Below, in pieces: positions 49,044 to 59,066 of a DNA stretch of 64,000 nt. Each line of letters begins with the position of its first letter. Position 1 is the stretch's first letter. The notes under the pieces are model-generated. The model made no database searches and was not told the origin of the DNA. It was given only the letters and a program-made list of their open reading frames with translations. This DNA is from Caecitellus pseudoparvulus (Eukaryota > Bigyra: Bicosoecida), in NCBI GenBank assembly GCA_965644315.1, contig CBFFRQ010000076.1, positions 62,001 to 126,000 on the forward strand. Reading direction: 5' to 3'. The translations under genes were made by a program, and so were the position numbers.

Positions 49044-49714
49044 CACACTGCGTGCTGTTCCGAGTCCCATAAAACCCACCCAGACTTGCCCTGGTGTCCC
49101 GCCTGTGCCTCACGGGCACCTCGTGGTTGCTGTTGTTCCGCGCGCCGCAGCAAGCTGCCCAGCTTGGAGGAAGCAACTCACGGTGTGCCTGGGTGGCTGA
49201 AAGCGGGTGTTCTGGCCAGGACAAGGCACTGGACGGGGGTGTTTTCAAGTTTTATTTCTGCATTAGTCCGTCTAAGGCCTGTGGCTTGCCAGCGTGGCGC
49301 TCAAATGTTGTGGCACGTTGGTGGGTCGCAAATTTCCGCCTGGCGACGTGTGCCAGGCTGGTGCTGCAAGCTGCTGCACCAAGCAACTCTTCGTGCACAG
49401 GAACACGCCGAGCTAATGCATGGTTATTACAGTGCCGTGCTCACGCCGGCCACAAGTGTTCTGGGAAGGGTGCACAAGCCAAGGGTGCGAAGTGGCTCGG
49501 CCGTTGCGGGGCCCAAGTGCCTGATAGTCGAACTTCCTGGAAAAAAATCACCCGGCAGATGGATGTAGTGAGGTGCTGGTGTGAATTGCTCGCCTGGCTG
49601 TCTTGCCTTTGCGAGCACACTGCACCGTGCCGGCCAGCAAAGCGAGCTACCGTTGGAGGCTGGGAGTTGTCCACCTGGTGTTGCCTGCCTGCAGGAGGCA
49701 GAGTGAGCGTTGCG
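49044..49714. other. Intergenic region with no supported gene
   Basis: About 670 bp between two plus-strand genes. The segment 49230-49560 is AT-richer. A CTGCCTGCAG acceptor-like site at about 49694 lies just before the next start codon and may end an intron in the 5' untranslated region. No coding signal is convincing. Confidence 0.45.
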
Positions 49715-52472
49715 ATGGCAGCTGAAGGGGTCCCTGAACAGTTGAAAGCACTGGGGCTGAGTCAGCACCCAGCTGCGCTGGTGCCTTGGGAATCTGTGCA
49801 GCCAACGGTGCGCCCGCCGCGGTTTCGCTGGCGTTTCGCCAAGGCACCAAAGGCCCACCCAATTCCACTCGCAGGCGCTCCCACCGCCACCCCACGAGGT
49901 GATGGTGGCCATGGACAGTATCTTTGCATTTCTTGCAGGGCACGTGATCATTGCGCATTGGCGGCCCACCCCGACATCTGTGCACCTCCTCACCGGCGAA
50001 GGGCTTCTGGGCACGGTGCTCACCGCTGGTGACTGCACACAAGTGCAGCACTTCAGCGTGCAGCAGGTGACCCAGGGCAGCGCACACGAAGCCCTCTGCC
50101 GTTTTCGAGGCATATCCCACGTCACCCTGCAGCCCCTGCCCCACGCCAGCTGGGTGTCCCCTGTCGGCCTGCCGGTGTCTCTGGGGGTCTTGGTAGGCGC
50201 AGAGGAGGCCTCTCGCCACAGCCACTTCCTGTGGCTCCGCAGCAGTGCCTACAGCCACCGGTGGGAGCACCCTGCCATCGCGGCAGAGCGGGTGCAGGCG
50301 CTGGCAGCCCGGTGGGCGCCAGGCAGCCCCACACCCACGTGTGCCATTCCTCTGTCCCCCCCGTCCGCTGCTGCCCTCAGTCCCGCCGCCATTGACCCCA
50401 CTGCCACTCTGGAGCCGTACACTGCTGCGTTTCATGCCACTCTGCCGCGGGCGGCACAGCACGTGCAGTGCTCGCCTGCTGGGCAGTTGCTGCTTGTGCG
50501 TGGGGCCCGTGCCGCTCGCCACGGCTGTGGGGTCTTTGCTGTGGATGTCCCGGAAGCCTTGGGTAAGCCAGCTCTGGACTTGACGCTGGGGGCAGGTGGG
50601 GCAGAGGCCCATGACACCGTGTGGCAGGCTCCTAGCAGCAGCGCCAGTGGCCCGGGAGCAGTGCATGGGCTGGCGGCCCAGCCTGCGCTGGTGCTGCCTG
50701 GTGACGGCTCCTGCACGCTTCGCCTGAGTCGAACACGGGCAGTGCAGTCTGGAGATGCGGGGTGTAGAGCCCCGCCCGCCTTTGCTGGCGGCGCTGCCTT
50801 TGATTCCGCCCTGGACGCACTTGCGTCATCGCGTGGGCAGGCAGCTGGGGTGGGTGTCCCGCAACGGAGTGTGCAGGCGGCCACGCAAGCTCCCCAGCTC
50901 GGCAGCATGACCTGTTCTCTCACCCTGCAGTTATCCGTTCGGGTGCACGGCATTGTAGTGGATACAGCCCGCAGCGAGGCAGTGGCAGACACGGGCGGAG
51001 GCGGGTCGCAGATTCCGACACACGGGCTGGCTGCCCGCCTTGCCCCCGCTGCGCGTGCACGCATGCAGCAGCTGGCTGATGCCCGAGGCGAAGTGCTGGT
51101 CCTGCAAAGGCGTGTTCAGTACACAGTGAACTCCTCTGTTGGCTCAGTGTGCAGGCGCAGTGGCGATGGCAGGGTGCTGCTTCGGCAACCGCCAGCGGAT
51201 TTGTCCGACACAACGTGGAGCCTGCCCAGTTCCGAGGCAGCCACAAAGGTCGGTCTCCCCACCTCTGCCTTGCATGCACACTGGGATGCCGTCGAGTTCT
51301 GGGCTGTGGCGCCCCCTCTGGGCGCAGGCGAGGCCGCAGAAGAAGGCTTTGTCGCAACGCGACACGGCTGTTTTTCCCTACTCGGCATTCGGGTGTCCTT
51401 CTCGCCTGGAAGGCCCGGCAGCCCCACACTAGCAGGGGATGTGGAGCTGGGATTGCACACTGATAGTCCCACTGACGTGGCCATGCTTGCGCTGCACGGT
51501 TCGGCCATGTTCCCGCTGCAAGAGGGGGGTGTGCTCCCATCGGCGCTTCACACTCGCCTGACGCTGCGCCCGGGTGTGGCACCCACCCCACGGCAGGTCC
51601 CACGCAGCAGCGTTAGTCTTGAAAACGCAGGCTCATCATCTGCGGCGCACTCTGGCCGCGCCGTCTTCCAGAGTGAAGTGACGGCGCGAATTGCGCCGTG
51701 CAGTGGGACGAGTGACGGTGCTGGAGCAGTCGGCAATGCGGACATGCAGGAGCAGGCCAGCGGCAGCCCCGGCGAGAGCCCTGCCATCGTGGAGATTGTG
51801 CAGGACCCACTCGCCGTGCAGCTGCGCCTGGAGGATCCCAGCGCCAAGCGTCGCTGGTGTGAGGGGGGGCGGCCCCTGCGCGTCCTGCCGACGCCTGGCG
51901 CAGAGCCACCCACCGCCACGGCTGCGGGCATCACGTGCACGACCTTTGCCGTCTCCTTAATGGGCCGCACCGCCGCGCCGCCCCATGCACCACTCGCCCT
52001 CACCCTCGCCTTTCCCACAGACCACGCCGCTGTCGCGTTCTGGAAGGCTGTGCGAGGGGGGTACGCGGCTGACCAGGCTCCGGCTGCCGCGCCCCCCCCT
52101 GCTCCCGTCCGTGCCACGCCACCTCCTGTGCGCGAAGCAGAGGTGCCCAGCACAGATGGGCTTCCCTCCCAGCTGGGCATGGCAGGGCGGCGGTGGGTGG
52201 AGCTGGAGAAGGCGCTGGGTGTCGCAGACGGCGCAGCGGTCCCTGCGCCGGCCTGGACTGTCGTCGGGCGGGGACCGCTGGAGCCAGGGGAGGCGTACTT
52301 CCCCCGCCAGCACCATGCCACGCGCAGTGCGGCGCTGGGTGGGGCTGTGGCTTCAGTGGAGGGGCGCAGTGGCGACGTGCGCGACCCGACCAGTGTGCTG
52401 CCTCGGGCGGCAGGGGCGGCCACTGGCAAGTTGGCCCTGCGCAGAGACTGGAACATCCTCCTGCCAAATTAA
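49715..52472 (+). CDS. 905-residue protein of unknown family
   Basis: Two exons, 49715-49898 and 49939-52472, join in phase 1 across an intron of only 40 nt (CGAG|GTGATGG ... TTTCTTGCAG|GG). The start is MAAEGVPEQLKALGL, and the junction reads TPRGHVIIAHWRPTPTSV. The sequence is globular-looking, with alternating hydrophobic strands (GEGLLGTVLTAGD; SLTLQLSVRVHGIVVDTA; CFSLLGIRVSFSPG) and Pro/Ala linkers. No TM segment or signal peptide is seen. Near the C-terminus, LALTLAFPTDHAAVAFWKAV resembles the last strand and helix of a PH-type fold, but the rest of such a domain is not evident. No function can be assigned. If the short intron is wrong, translation could start at 49899 (MMVAMDSIFAFL). 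Confidence 0.65.
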
Positions 52473-52665
52473 ACACCTCCTGCTAGACAAGGCTTCTCAT
52501 TCTTGCTCTCCCGCGCAGCCCCACGCCTGCCTCGCGCTTGCCCTCGCCACTGCAGGGCCAGCACAGCAAGTTGGGGCTTGCTGGCGATTTCCGCAGCACC
52601 CCGCCTGCACCCCCACAGGCTCAGCCTGTGGGGGCCTCCCGCCCTCCTCGCGCCGCCGACGCACC

Positions 52666-54118
52666 ATGGCCAGCATCGAAGTCATGGGCAGCCTGCCTGC
52701 CTTTGCCCTGGACTGCACGCTGGAGAACGTGGGGCGCACCATTGCCTCGACGAAAGTCCGCATTCGATGGCACTTTGTTTTCAACGGTCAGACCGACGAC
52801 CACCTGGTGGCCCTGGTGCACAGCTCCCTCAGCGGCAAGAAACAGGTGCGCAGGTGTGCCGGCTGTGGCACAGCGCCTCAGAGTGGCTGTGCAGGCCGTG
52901 TCTTGGACGGCACGCCAGGCGTGGTGGGTGGAACTGCTCCACGCCCTCTGCGCTATCACTGCGCCCCGTGCAGGTGTTCTTGGATGGCCAAATGGTGCAC
53001 GAGGAAAACGAGGTGAGAGGCGTGCTGCACGTCGCTGGATCGGCTGGCCCTGCCCGCGTTTTGGGCCGGAGTGCGCCGACGGACGGCAAGCTTCGCCGGC
53101 GACACTCCTCTCCGGCTCACTACACAGGCGGTCTTCGGCGAGTGGCGGCACATGCTGCAGGTGGACCGGCGGAACGTCGAGATCGTCATTGGCACAGTCA
53201 CCTCGGAGAATGCCTATGGTGCGAGCTGCGCCCAGGCCTGCGCTATGCGCCCTGCCTCGTCACCGCGACACGCTGTGAACCCCTGCAGATTTGGTGGTGG
53301 AAGGGTGCTCCTTCGACACCCTGCCCCGCAGCAACATCGACAGGCTGCGCGAGCAACGCAGGCGCAAGGAGGCAGCTGCACTGCAGGCTGCGGCGGAAGG
53401 CAAGGCGGGTGCAGAGGGAGACACCGCCACGATGACGTTTGAAGAAATCGTCGCCTCCACGCCGTCGCCGAGCAAGAGCGGCAAGCGCCATGCACGGCGA
53501 CCACGGGGCGGCACGGCAGGGTCCCTGGCTGCCACCAGCCCTCCTGACGACTCAGCCGCCTTCGACCCCTTCGCCTCCCCCACCCAAGCCGAGCCCGCGG
53601 GCGGTCCTCCAGTGGATGCCTTCGACCCCTTCGCAGCTCCTGCGCCGGCCCCAGCCCCGGTCCCAGCACCTGCACCTGCACCTGCAGAAGCAACTGATCC
53701 TTTTGCATGGGGTGCCGGGAGTGGCACTGCGGGGAGTTTCGAGGACGATGGCTTGGGGGGCTTGAATTTCGACGCGTCGGCGCCACGCGCACAAACTGCA
53801 AGCACCAGCGTCGGTGTAGAGCCTGCCACAGACGCCGTGTTTGCAGCAGGCGGAGGAGGGCACACCAGAGGCTTGGTAGACTTGGACAATCTGGGCGCGC
53901 CTCGAGTGCGGGGCGGCTCCAAGCCGCGCAAAGTCACCGCTTCCCTCGGAGAATTGGCACGTGTCTCCGCCGCACGGCCCTCTGGGCAGCCGTCTCATGT
54001 CATGGATGGAGGTGGGGGCAACTTCACAGCTGCGTCCCACGCCCCAACCCCTGCGCCAGCGCCTGCGCCAGCTCCTACGGCGTCAGGGCAGTACGACCCA
54101 TTTGCGGAGTTTGGCTGA
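52666..54118 (+). CDS. FAIM-like beta-domain protein with C-terminal DPF motifs
   Basis: Four exons, 52666-52845, 52974-53012 (39 nt), 53128-53218 and 53289-54118, join in frame to 379 residues. Residues 1-115 are beta-rich: STKVRIRWHFVFNG, LVALVHSSLSGKKQ, VFLDGQMVHEEN, EWRHMLQVDRRNVEIVIG, DLVVEGCSFDTLPRS. The short strands with a hydrophobic-Gly pattern and the V(F/Y)xDGxxV turn resemble the FAIM1 double beta-domain; this is a pattern match only. A basic coiled-coil segment (NIDRLREQRRRKEAAALQ) follows. A disordered tail contains four DPF motifs (FDPFASP, FDPFAAP, TDPFAWG and the terminal YDPFAEFG). DPF is the classical binding motif for the AP-2 alpha ear and Eps15-type partners, so a clathrin-adaptor link is inferred. 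Confidence 0.7.
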
Positions 54119-54163
54119 ACCAATGCACCGAATGCAACCGCCTGCACAGGGTCCCACCAGCAC

Positions 54164-55845
54164 CTACCGCGCCAGCTCCAGCGCAGAGCAGTCAGTGGGA
54201 TTTGATGCTCCAGTAGCTGCCGACTGGGCAAGGGACACTGCACCGGAAGCGCCACAGGAGAAGCGCTCGCTTGCCGGGGCCAGGGCTGGTTTTGCACGGC
54301 TCCACGCAGTGAGGCTGTCCAGCACTTGCCGAGCCGAAGGGCGCACACCAGGATCCGGCGCGAAGCATTGCAGCAGAACACTCCTCACGGCAGGGGGTAT
54401 CCTGCTCGGCCAGCGAAACTCTTTCTCGCCAGTCGCAGGCAATCGCGGCGTTAGCGCTGCGTGCACCCTCTGCCACTCAGCCTGCACAGCGACAAACCCA
54501 GCGTCATCCGCGCTCGCTTCACGGAAGGGCAGTGTGCCAGACAGCACTGCGAAAGTGTACACCGCCCAAGACCACATGTCTGCCGCGCAGCCATCGCAGG
54601 TGGGTGCGCCTGCAGCACAGCTGGCACCCACTGTCTCTGAGCCAGCTGAGCCGCCAGCTGAGCAGGTGCTGGTGCAGCCCCCCTTGCGCAGGGCGAGAAC
54701 TTCTGGTGCCGCATACTGCAGTGTGCCTGCAGCTTCAGTGCAAGACACAAATGGCGGCGCTGAAGGGCTCTCGGCGGGGGCAGCGCAGGATGGTGTGACG
54801 GCGCAAGCCCCAAAGTCTGCAAGCACTGCACTTCCTCTGAATAGCAGGACGTTCTCCGGCTTCACGTCTCGGTGAGCGATGCCCAACGCGTGGCAGTGCA
54901 CAAGGGCACGAAGAACTGGAATTCCCAACGCCTCGACCACTGACCAAGGTCCCTGTGCTCCATCTGCAGGCTTCTGGCTGCCTGTGAGAGTGGAGAGCAC
55001 GTCGCCTCCTTCCGCAAAGGCCATGGACAGCGCTGTGCCGCCGCCGGGCAGACTCGTCAAGCCATACATGGGCAAAATGTGCTCACATGCCGCAGCAACT
55101 CTCAGGCGCTCAAACTGCGAATCGTCCCCGCGCGCGTTCGTGCGTCAGTTCGCATGATTGGTGTGCATCAAGGCGGCCGGCCGCACGTACGGCTGCACTG
55201 CTGTTGACCGCTGCCTTACTGTCAGCTGGCATGGTCTTGACAGCGACTGCACCCCCGCCGGGCAAGGGGCACTTGAACACTGCCCCATAGCGCCCTGGCC
55301 GGGAGATCAAATCTGCGAGATGGGGCGCACTGGAATGAGGCGGCTGCTGGGCGCTTTGTCCTGCACGGTCCGTGGCGGCTGATGTTGGGAGCACTTCGCC
55401 CCCTTCCCCCCCCTCTCCACCTCCCGCACAAAGTTCTGCCCTTCGAACTGCGTCCCGCCCCCCAGCACGAGCACCATGCGGGGTGACAGGCTCCGGCCAA
55501 GCCCCTGGCACTGGCCCGACGCACAGCGCACTCACTCTCTGCAACAAGTGTCAAGGGTACGTTCACACTGGAGCCTTCCGTAGCTTTGGAGGGGACATGC
55601 TGATGTGCGGGAAGCGTTTCCTGGCTGCCGTCCTGCACCATGCTATGCAAGCACTGCGGCCCTGCCACACCTTCGTGCACCTCGCCGTTTCCAGGTGACA
55701 AGGTCATACCTTGGCGATTGGAACCTCGCCCAGCTTCGGTGCCAGTCGCTGCCCTGTCCTCTGGAGCAGAATGCAGGGGGTCTTGATCTTCTGTGGTCGA
55801 AGGACTGTCCCTCATCCCGTCGGCGGCTCTGCCTCTGCAATGCAT
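54164..55845 (-). CDS. Ser/Thr protein kinase (kinase 3 of the local family)
   Basis: Three exons on the minus strand, 55845-55536, 55312-55191 and 55114-54164, give 460 residues with all phases matching (1, then 0). The ATG at 55845 is the most upstream in frame; later ones are possible. The splices give LVAENLISRPGRYGAVFKCPLPGGGAVAVKTM (P-loop and VAVK Lys), then FERLRVAAACEHILPMYGL, matching the FARLKNRCENIVRVHG block of kinase 1. Catalytic motifs are AHRDVKPEN, ADFGACAV, APEVLA and DMWSWAVYTFAVLSG. The activation segment is long and Cys/Ser-rich. The C-terminus is short, without the long disordered tail of kinases 1 and 2. The stop codon is 45 bp from that of the convergent FAIM-like gene. 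Confidence 0.85.
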
Positions 55846-56886
55846 GACCCCTCCTGCTGCACTGGTTCACAGTGGGGATGACCGGCCAAAGGAATGCAAG
55901 TGGCTCGATCAATTTTGGGCTCCTGGGCTGCTATAGCGTCTAGCATGCGCAAGGGGCGGACTGGTGCGAGCCTGGAAGCGGCAAGACGCACAGTCGACGT
56001 CTCTGCTGTTGCCGCGAACTGATGAGGGTCACGGTGAGGCGCTCTCACTGTGCCAGTGCTCGGACCGAGGCAAGTTCTTCTCGCCAGGACTGAATGTACA
56101 ACACCATGCACCAGGGGGTGGAGTCGCTGTGATGGGAGAAGTGCGCGGGCGTCCTGAATGCGCCTTGCTTTGGCAAGCTCGGCGCATGGTGTTGATGTGC
56201 CGCTGCTCTGCGGACTCTGCCGAGGACCAAATACCCGAGCCTGGCCTGCAGCATGCATGTCGCGGCCTACACTCGCCACCCCGGGCACGCTAAGGTCAGT
56301 TTGGTGCCTTTCCAACCCCTGCCACCCTTGGGAGCCCGGTGTGCGTGACGTTGCACGTGCCGCTGCTCTTGTTCTGCAACATGTTCTGTCGACCCTGTAC
56401 CTCGGCCAGGCAACACCCTCAGCTGCGCAGTCTTCTGCTCGCTGAGCACGTTCGCACCTCCTCCATGTTCCGCCTCGGGAAGGGTCGCCCTCTGCTACTC
56501 CAGTTTAGAGCTGGGCGGCGTTCGAACCTTGCGACAACTGGATGCCCCAACAGAGGAACCTCACTCAGTGGCCTGCCTCAGAGCTGCCCGCCTCAGCACG
56601 CACACATTTACCTCAACGCACTCTGTTGCTTCGTGCCAAGGTCGTCCCCAGTGTGGGAATCGCGCAGAGGTGCGATCGTACTGCAACCGCCGCAGCACAC
56701 GCTCCCCCCAATGGTGCTGCAGCTCATGAAAGTGCTCATCGCGGCCCCAGCCCCTCGAAAGACGCCTTCCTGCGCAGTAATTGACAGGGAAACTGCAAGG
56801 CTGCGACTCAGTGTCCCGCAGCTGCTGCACAGGAGACGGTGGGGGCAAGGTCGCTGCTTGACCGCCTCTGAAAACACACCAGCGCC
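55846..56886. other. Intergenic region with no supported gene
   Basis: About 1 kb lies between the start of kinase 3 and the stop of the next minus-strand gene. Small ORFs exist on both strands but none shows motif content or splice continuity. It should contain the kinase 3 promoter and the 3' end of the downstream-listed gene. Confidence 0.5.
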
Positions 56887-58740
56887 TCAGCCACGCAGCA
56901 GCTGTTGGTGCCTGCGCCAAAGGAGGAAAGGCCTGCGCAGAGACCAGTGCGCATCGTGCAGCAGGCGGGAAGCCGCCCGCTTGCCGAGCGCGTGGTCTGA
57001 AGCAGAGGTGTGTGCATCCGGTGTGCTGGAAATCACCGACCCTGCTTCACCTTCGCTGCTGGCTGCAGGGACTGCCGACTGCGACTCGGCACCCGAGCTA
57101 TCTTCGGGTGCCTGCAATGGCAGGTCAGAAAAGGCCCGGCACACCAGTTCAGTGTGCCTGTCCCCATGCTGGCGCATCAGGCCAAGCATGCAAGCGTACA
57201 ACGCGGCACGGTGCTGCCTTCGCAAGCTCCCGCTGCCTGCGACAGAGGCGATTGTTTTCGCAGTGTCCAGCACCATCCATGGTGGCATGGATGTGAACGC
57301 TTGGCCGTGACCCCAGTCGCTGCCCTGCAGCCGGTGCCACGGCGTGCCTCGGATAGACGGTGGGCACCCGGACCGCGCCAGCGCGCCGGCGTCGCCCAAC
57401 GCAGCCGCCAAGGGCCAAATGGAGGCTTCCCTGGCTGCCCACGCCATCACCTGACCAAGGTGTATGGCGGCCTTGCTTTGCTGTGCAATTTTTGGTGCGG
57501 CAAATGGCAGCTCGGCCGCCATGCACGCTGGTACGAAGGCCGGCCCGGTCAGGCGCAGCAGCGGCCACCACGACGCTCGAGCGAAGCCAGGGGCAGGGGC
57601 CCTGTCACGACACTTTCGCAGGACGCCACACAGGTCAATGGAGGAAAACGCCACTGCCCCGCGTTCGTGGGCCTGCACCAGCAGCTCCACCTGCTTCCAC
57701 GAGCCACTGGTCAGACAGTCCACCAGGCACTCAAGCGACGCTCTCGTCGCGGCCTCTGGCGCCAGGGCAGCCAAGATCAGGTCCGCGCACGATTTAGCAT
57801 GCTTTCTGCTCCCTGCCCCTTCCACAGCTCGCCGCAGGCCGACGCGGAGGGAGCTGAGCACGGCCTCCGGCTGTCCCTCCGTCAGCCCCTTAAGCCGCCC
57901 TAGCCACGCCTGAAGTGCATCAGGGCTGTCCATCAGCACCGCCACCTCCACGGGCACCAACCTGTGCCCCTTGGCCCACGTCGCTGATAGAGGGGGGAAG
58001 GAAATGGCTGCCTTACAGCCAAGGTCCGGCACGCCAAGCTCCCGGCCCAGGTCCAGCCAGTCGCCCAGCGCGGCTTGGAAGTCACAGGCAACTAAGGCCA
58101 CGCAGCCTTCATGCCACCCCCGCGCTTGCAAGGCGGGGTGGGCACCCAGGCTTTCCAGGACCTTCCTGCCACAGGCCACGGTGCGGACCGCTGTCGCGGC
58201 GTCGCCCGTCCGAGACACCGCCAGGCCCAGCGTCGGCAGCAACGCCCCGTCAAAGTTCACCACCGCAGCGCGCAGCCCCTGCAGCCCCTCGGCAGCCTCC
58301 AGGACCCAGTCTAATACGTGGTCCTGGGCGTACGCCATGGCGTCGTACAGGACGCTGGGGAAGTGTGTGCGCAGGCCGTTCCGGAGGTGACGTGCCAGAA
58401 ACTGAGCCTCGTCGTCACTCTCCTGCGCCAACGCCAGCAACAACTTAGACAACGCGAGAGCAGTCCCCGACCTCAGCACTTCGTCATTTGAGTATGCGCA
58501 CATGCGCAGCAAGCATTTCAGCACCGTCAGAGTGCCCAGGGTCTTGGGGACCTGGCTGGGCCAGGCAGGGACGCCTCCCGCTGCGTGCGCTGCATGGCAA
58601 GCAGCCACCGCCTCCACCTCGTAGCCGCGCCCCCACAAGTCACAGTGGGGAGGATACATCAGAAATGCTCTCTTGATTGTGGCCCCCGGCGGGAGCTCAT
58701 GAGAGCTCTCTCCAGGCGCGCCACGCGAGCTGGCAGCCAT
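56887..58740 (-). CDS. Helical, possibly ARM-like repeat protein
   Basis: A single uninterrupted frame of 617 residues starting MAASSRGAPGESSHELPPG. The composition is that of an alpha-helical solenoid, with amphipathic helix pairs such as TVLKCLLRMCAYSNDEVLRSG, ALALSKLLLALAQES and DALQAWLGRLKGLTEGQPEAVLSSLRVGL. Neither an exact ARM/HEAT consensus nor a catalytic motif is visible. There is no TM helix or signal peptide. The last 60 residues are Ser/Glu-rich followed by a basic end (SLRRPFLLWRRHQQLLRG). It probably acts as a protein-interaction scaffold; partners are unknown. A plus-strand ORF overlaps part of it but lacks a coherent composition. Confidence 0.75.
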   Translation of the reverse strand: MAASSRGAPGESSHELPPGATIKRAFLMYPPHCDLWGRGYEVEAVAACHAAHAAGGVPAWPSQVPKTLGTLTVLKCLLRMCAYSNDEVLRSGTALALSKLLLALAQESDDEAQFLARHLRNGLRTHFPSVLYDAMAYAQDHVLDWVLEAAEGLQGLRAAVVNFDGALLPTLGLAVSRTGDAATAVRTVACGRKVLESLGAHPALQARGWHEGCVALVACDFQAALGDWLDLGRELGVPDLGCKAAISFPPLSATWAKGHRLVPVEVAVLMDSPDALQAWLGRLKGLTEGQPEAVLSSLRVGLRRAVEGAGSRKHAKSCADLILAALAPEAATRASLECLVDCLTSGSWKQVELLVQAHERGAVAFSSIDLCGVLRKCRDRAPAPGFARASWWPLLRLTGPAFVPACMAAELPFAAPKIAQQSKAAIHLGQVMAWAAREASIWPLAAALGDAGALARSGCPPSIRGTPWHRLQGSDWGHGQAFTSMPPWMVLDTAKTIASVAGSGSLRRQHRAALYACMLGLMRQHGDRHTELVCRAFSDLPLQAPEDSSGAESQSAVPAASSEGEAGSVISSTPDAHTSASDHALGKRAASRLLHDAHWSLRRPFLLWRRHQQLLRG

Positions 58741-59066
58741 GCTGCGGAGTGCGGATTTCGAGCGACGAAGCCAGGCCCCTTTCCCAAGCAGCCGGGCGGC
58801 TGCAGGGCCACAAGCAGTGCCGTGAACCGGAGATGTAAATGAAGTAGATTGTGCGAAGGAAAAATGCTCTGATAGTGCGCCTGAACGTGGCCGTCACAGA
58901 GTGGGGGGCGGTTGCAACTAGTTGTGCCACAAGCCCTGCCGAGCACAGGCGCCACCCTGAAGCACAACACGCCCTACTCGCCTGAGCCCTGGGGAAAAGT
59001 AGACACGACACGCCCACAGTGGGCGACTTCCAGGCCGTGACTAAAGTCTCTGTCACCCTCTAAGCC
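58741..59066. other. Intergenic region
   Basis: A 326-bp spacer between two minus-strand genes, with an AT-richer patch at about 58830-58880. Nothing specific is recognised. Confidence 0.5.

Noticed and set aside
56515-56535. tRNA-like GTTCGAACC box
   Set aside because: Neither strand gives a five-base T stem or a cloverleaf around it.
56339-57310. Plus-strand ORF of 323 codons opposite the helical-repeat gene
   Set aside because: It has mixed composition with no domain and starts in noncoding DNA. The minus-strand 617-codon frame is longer and coherent.
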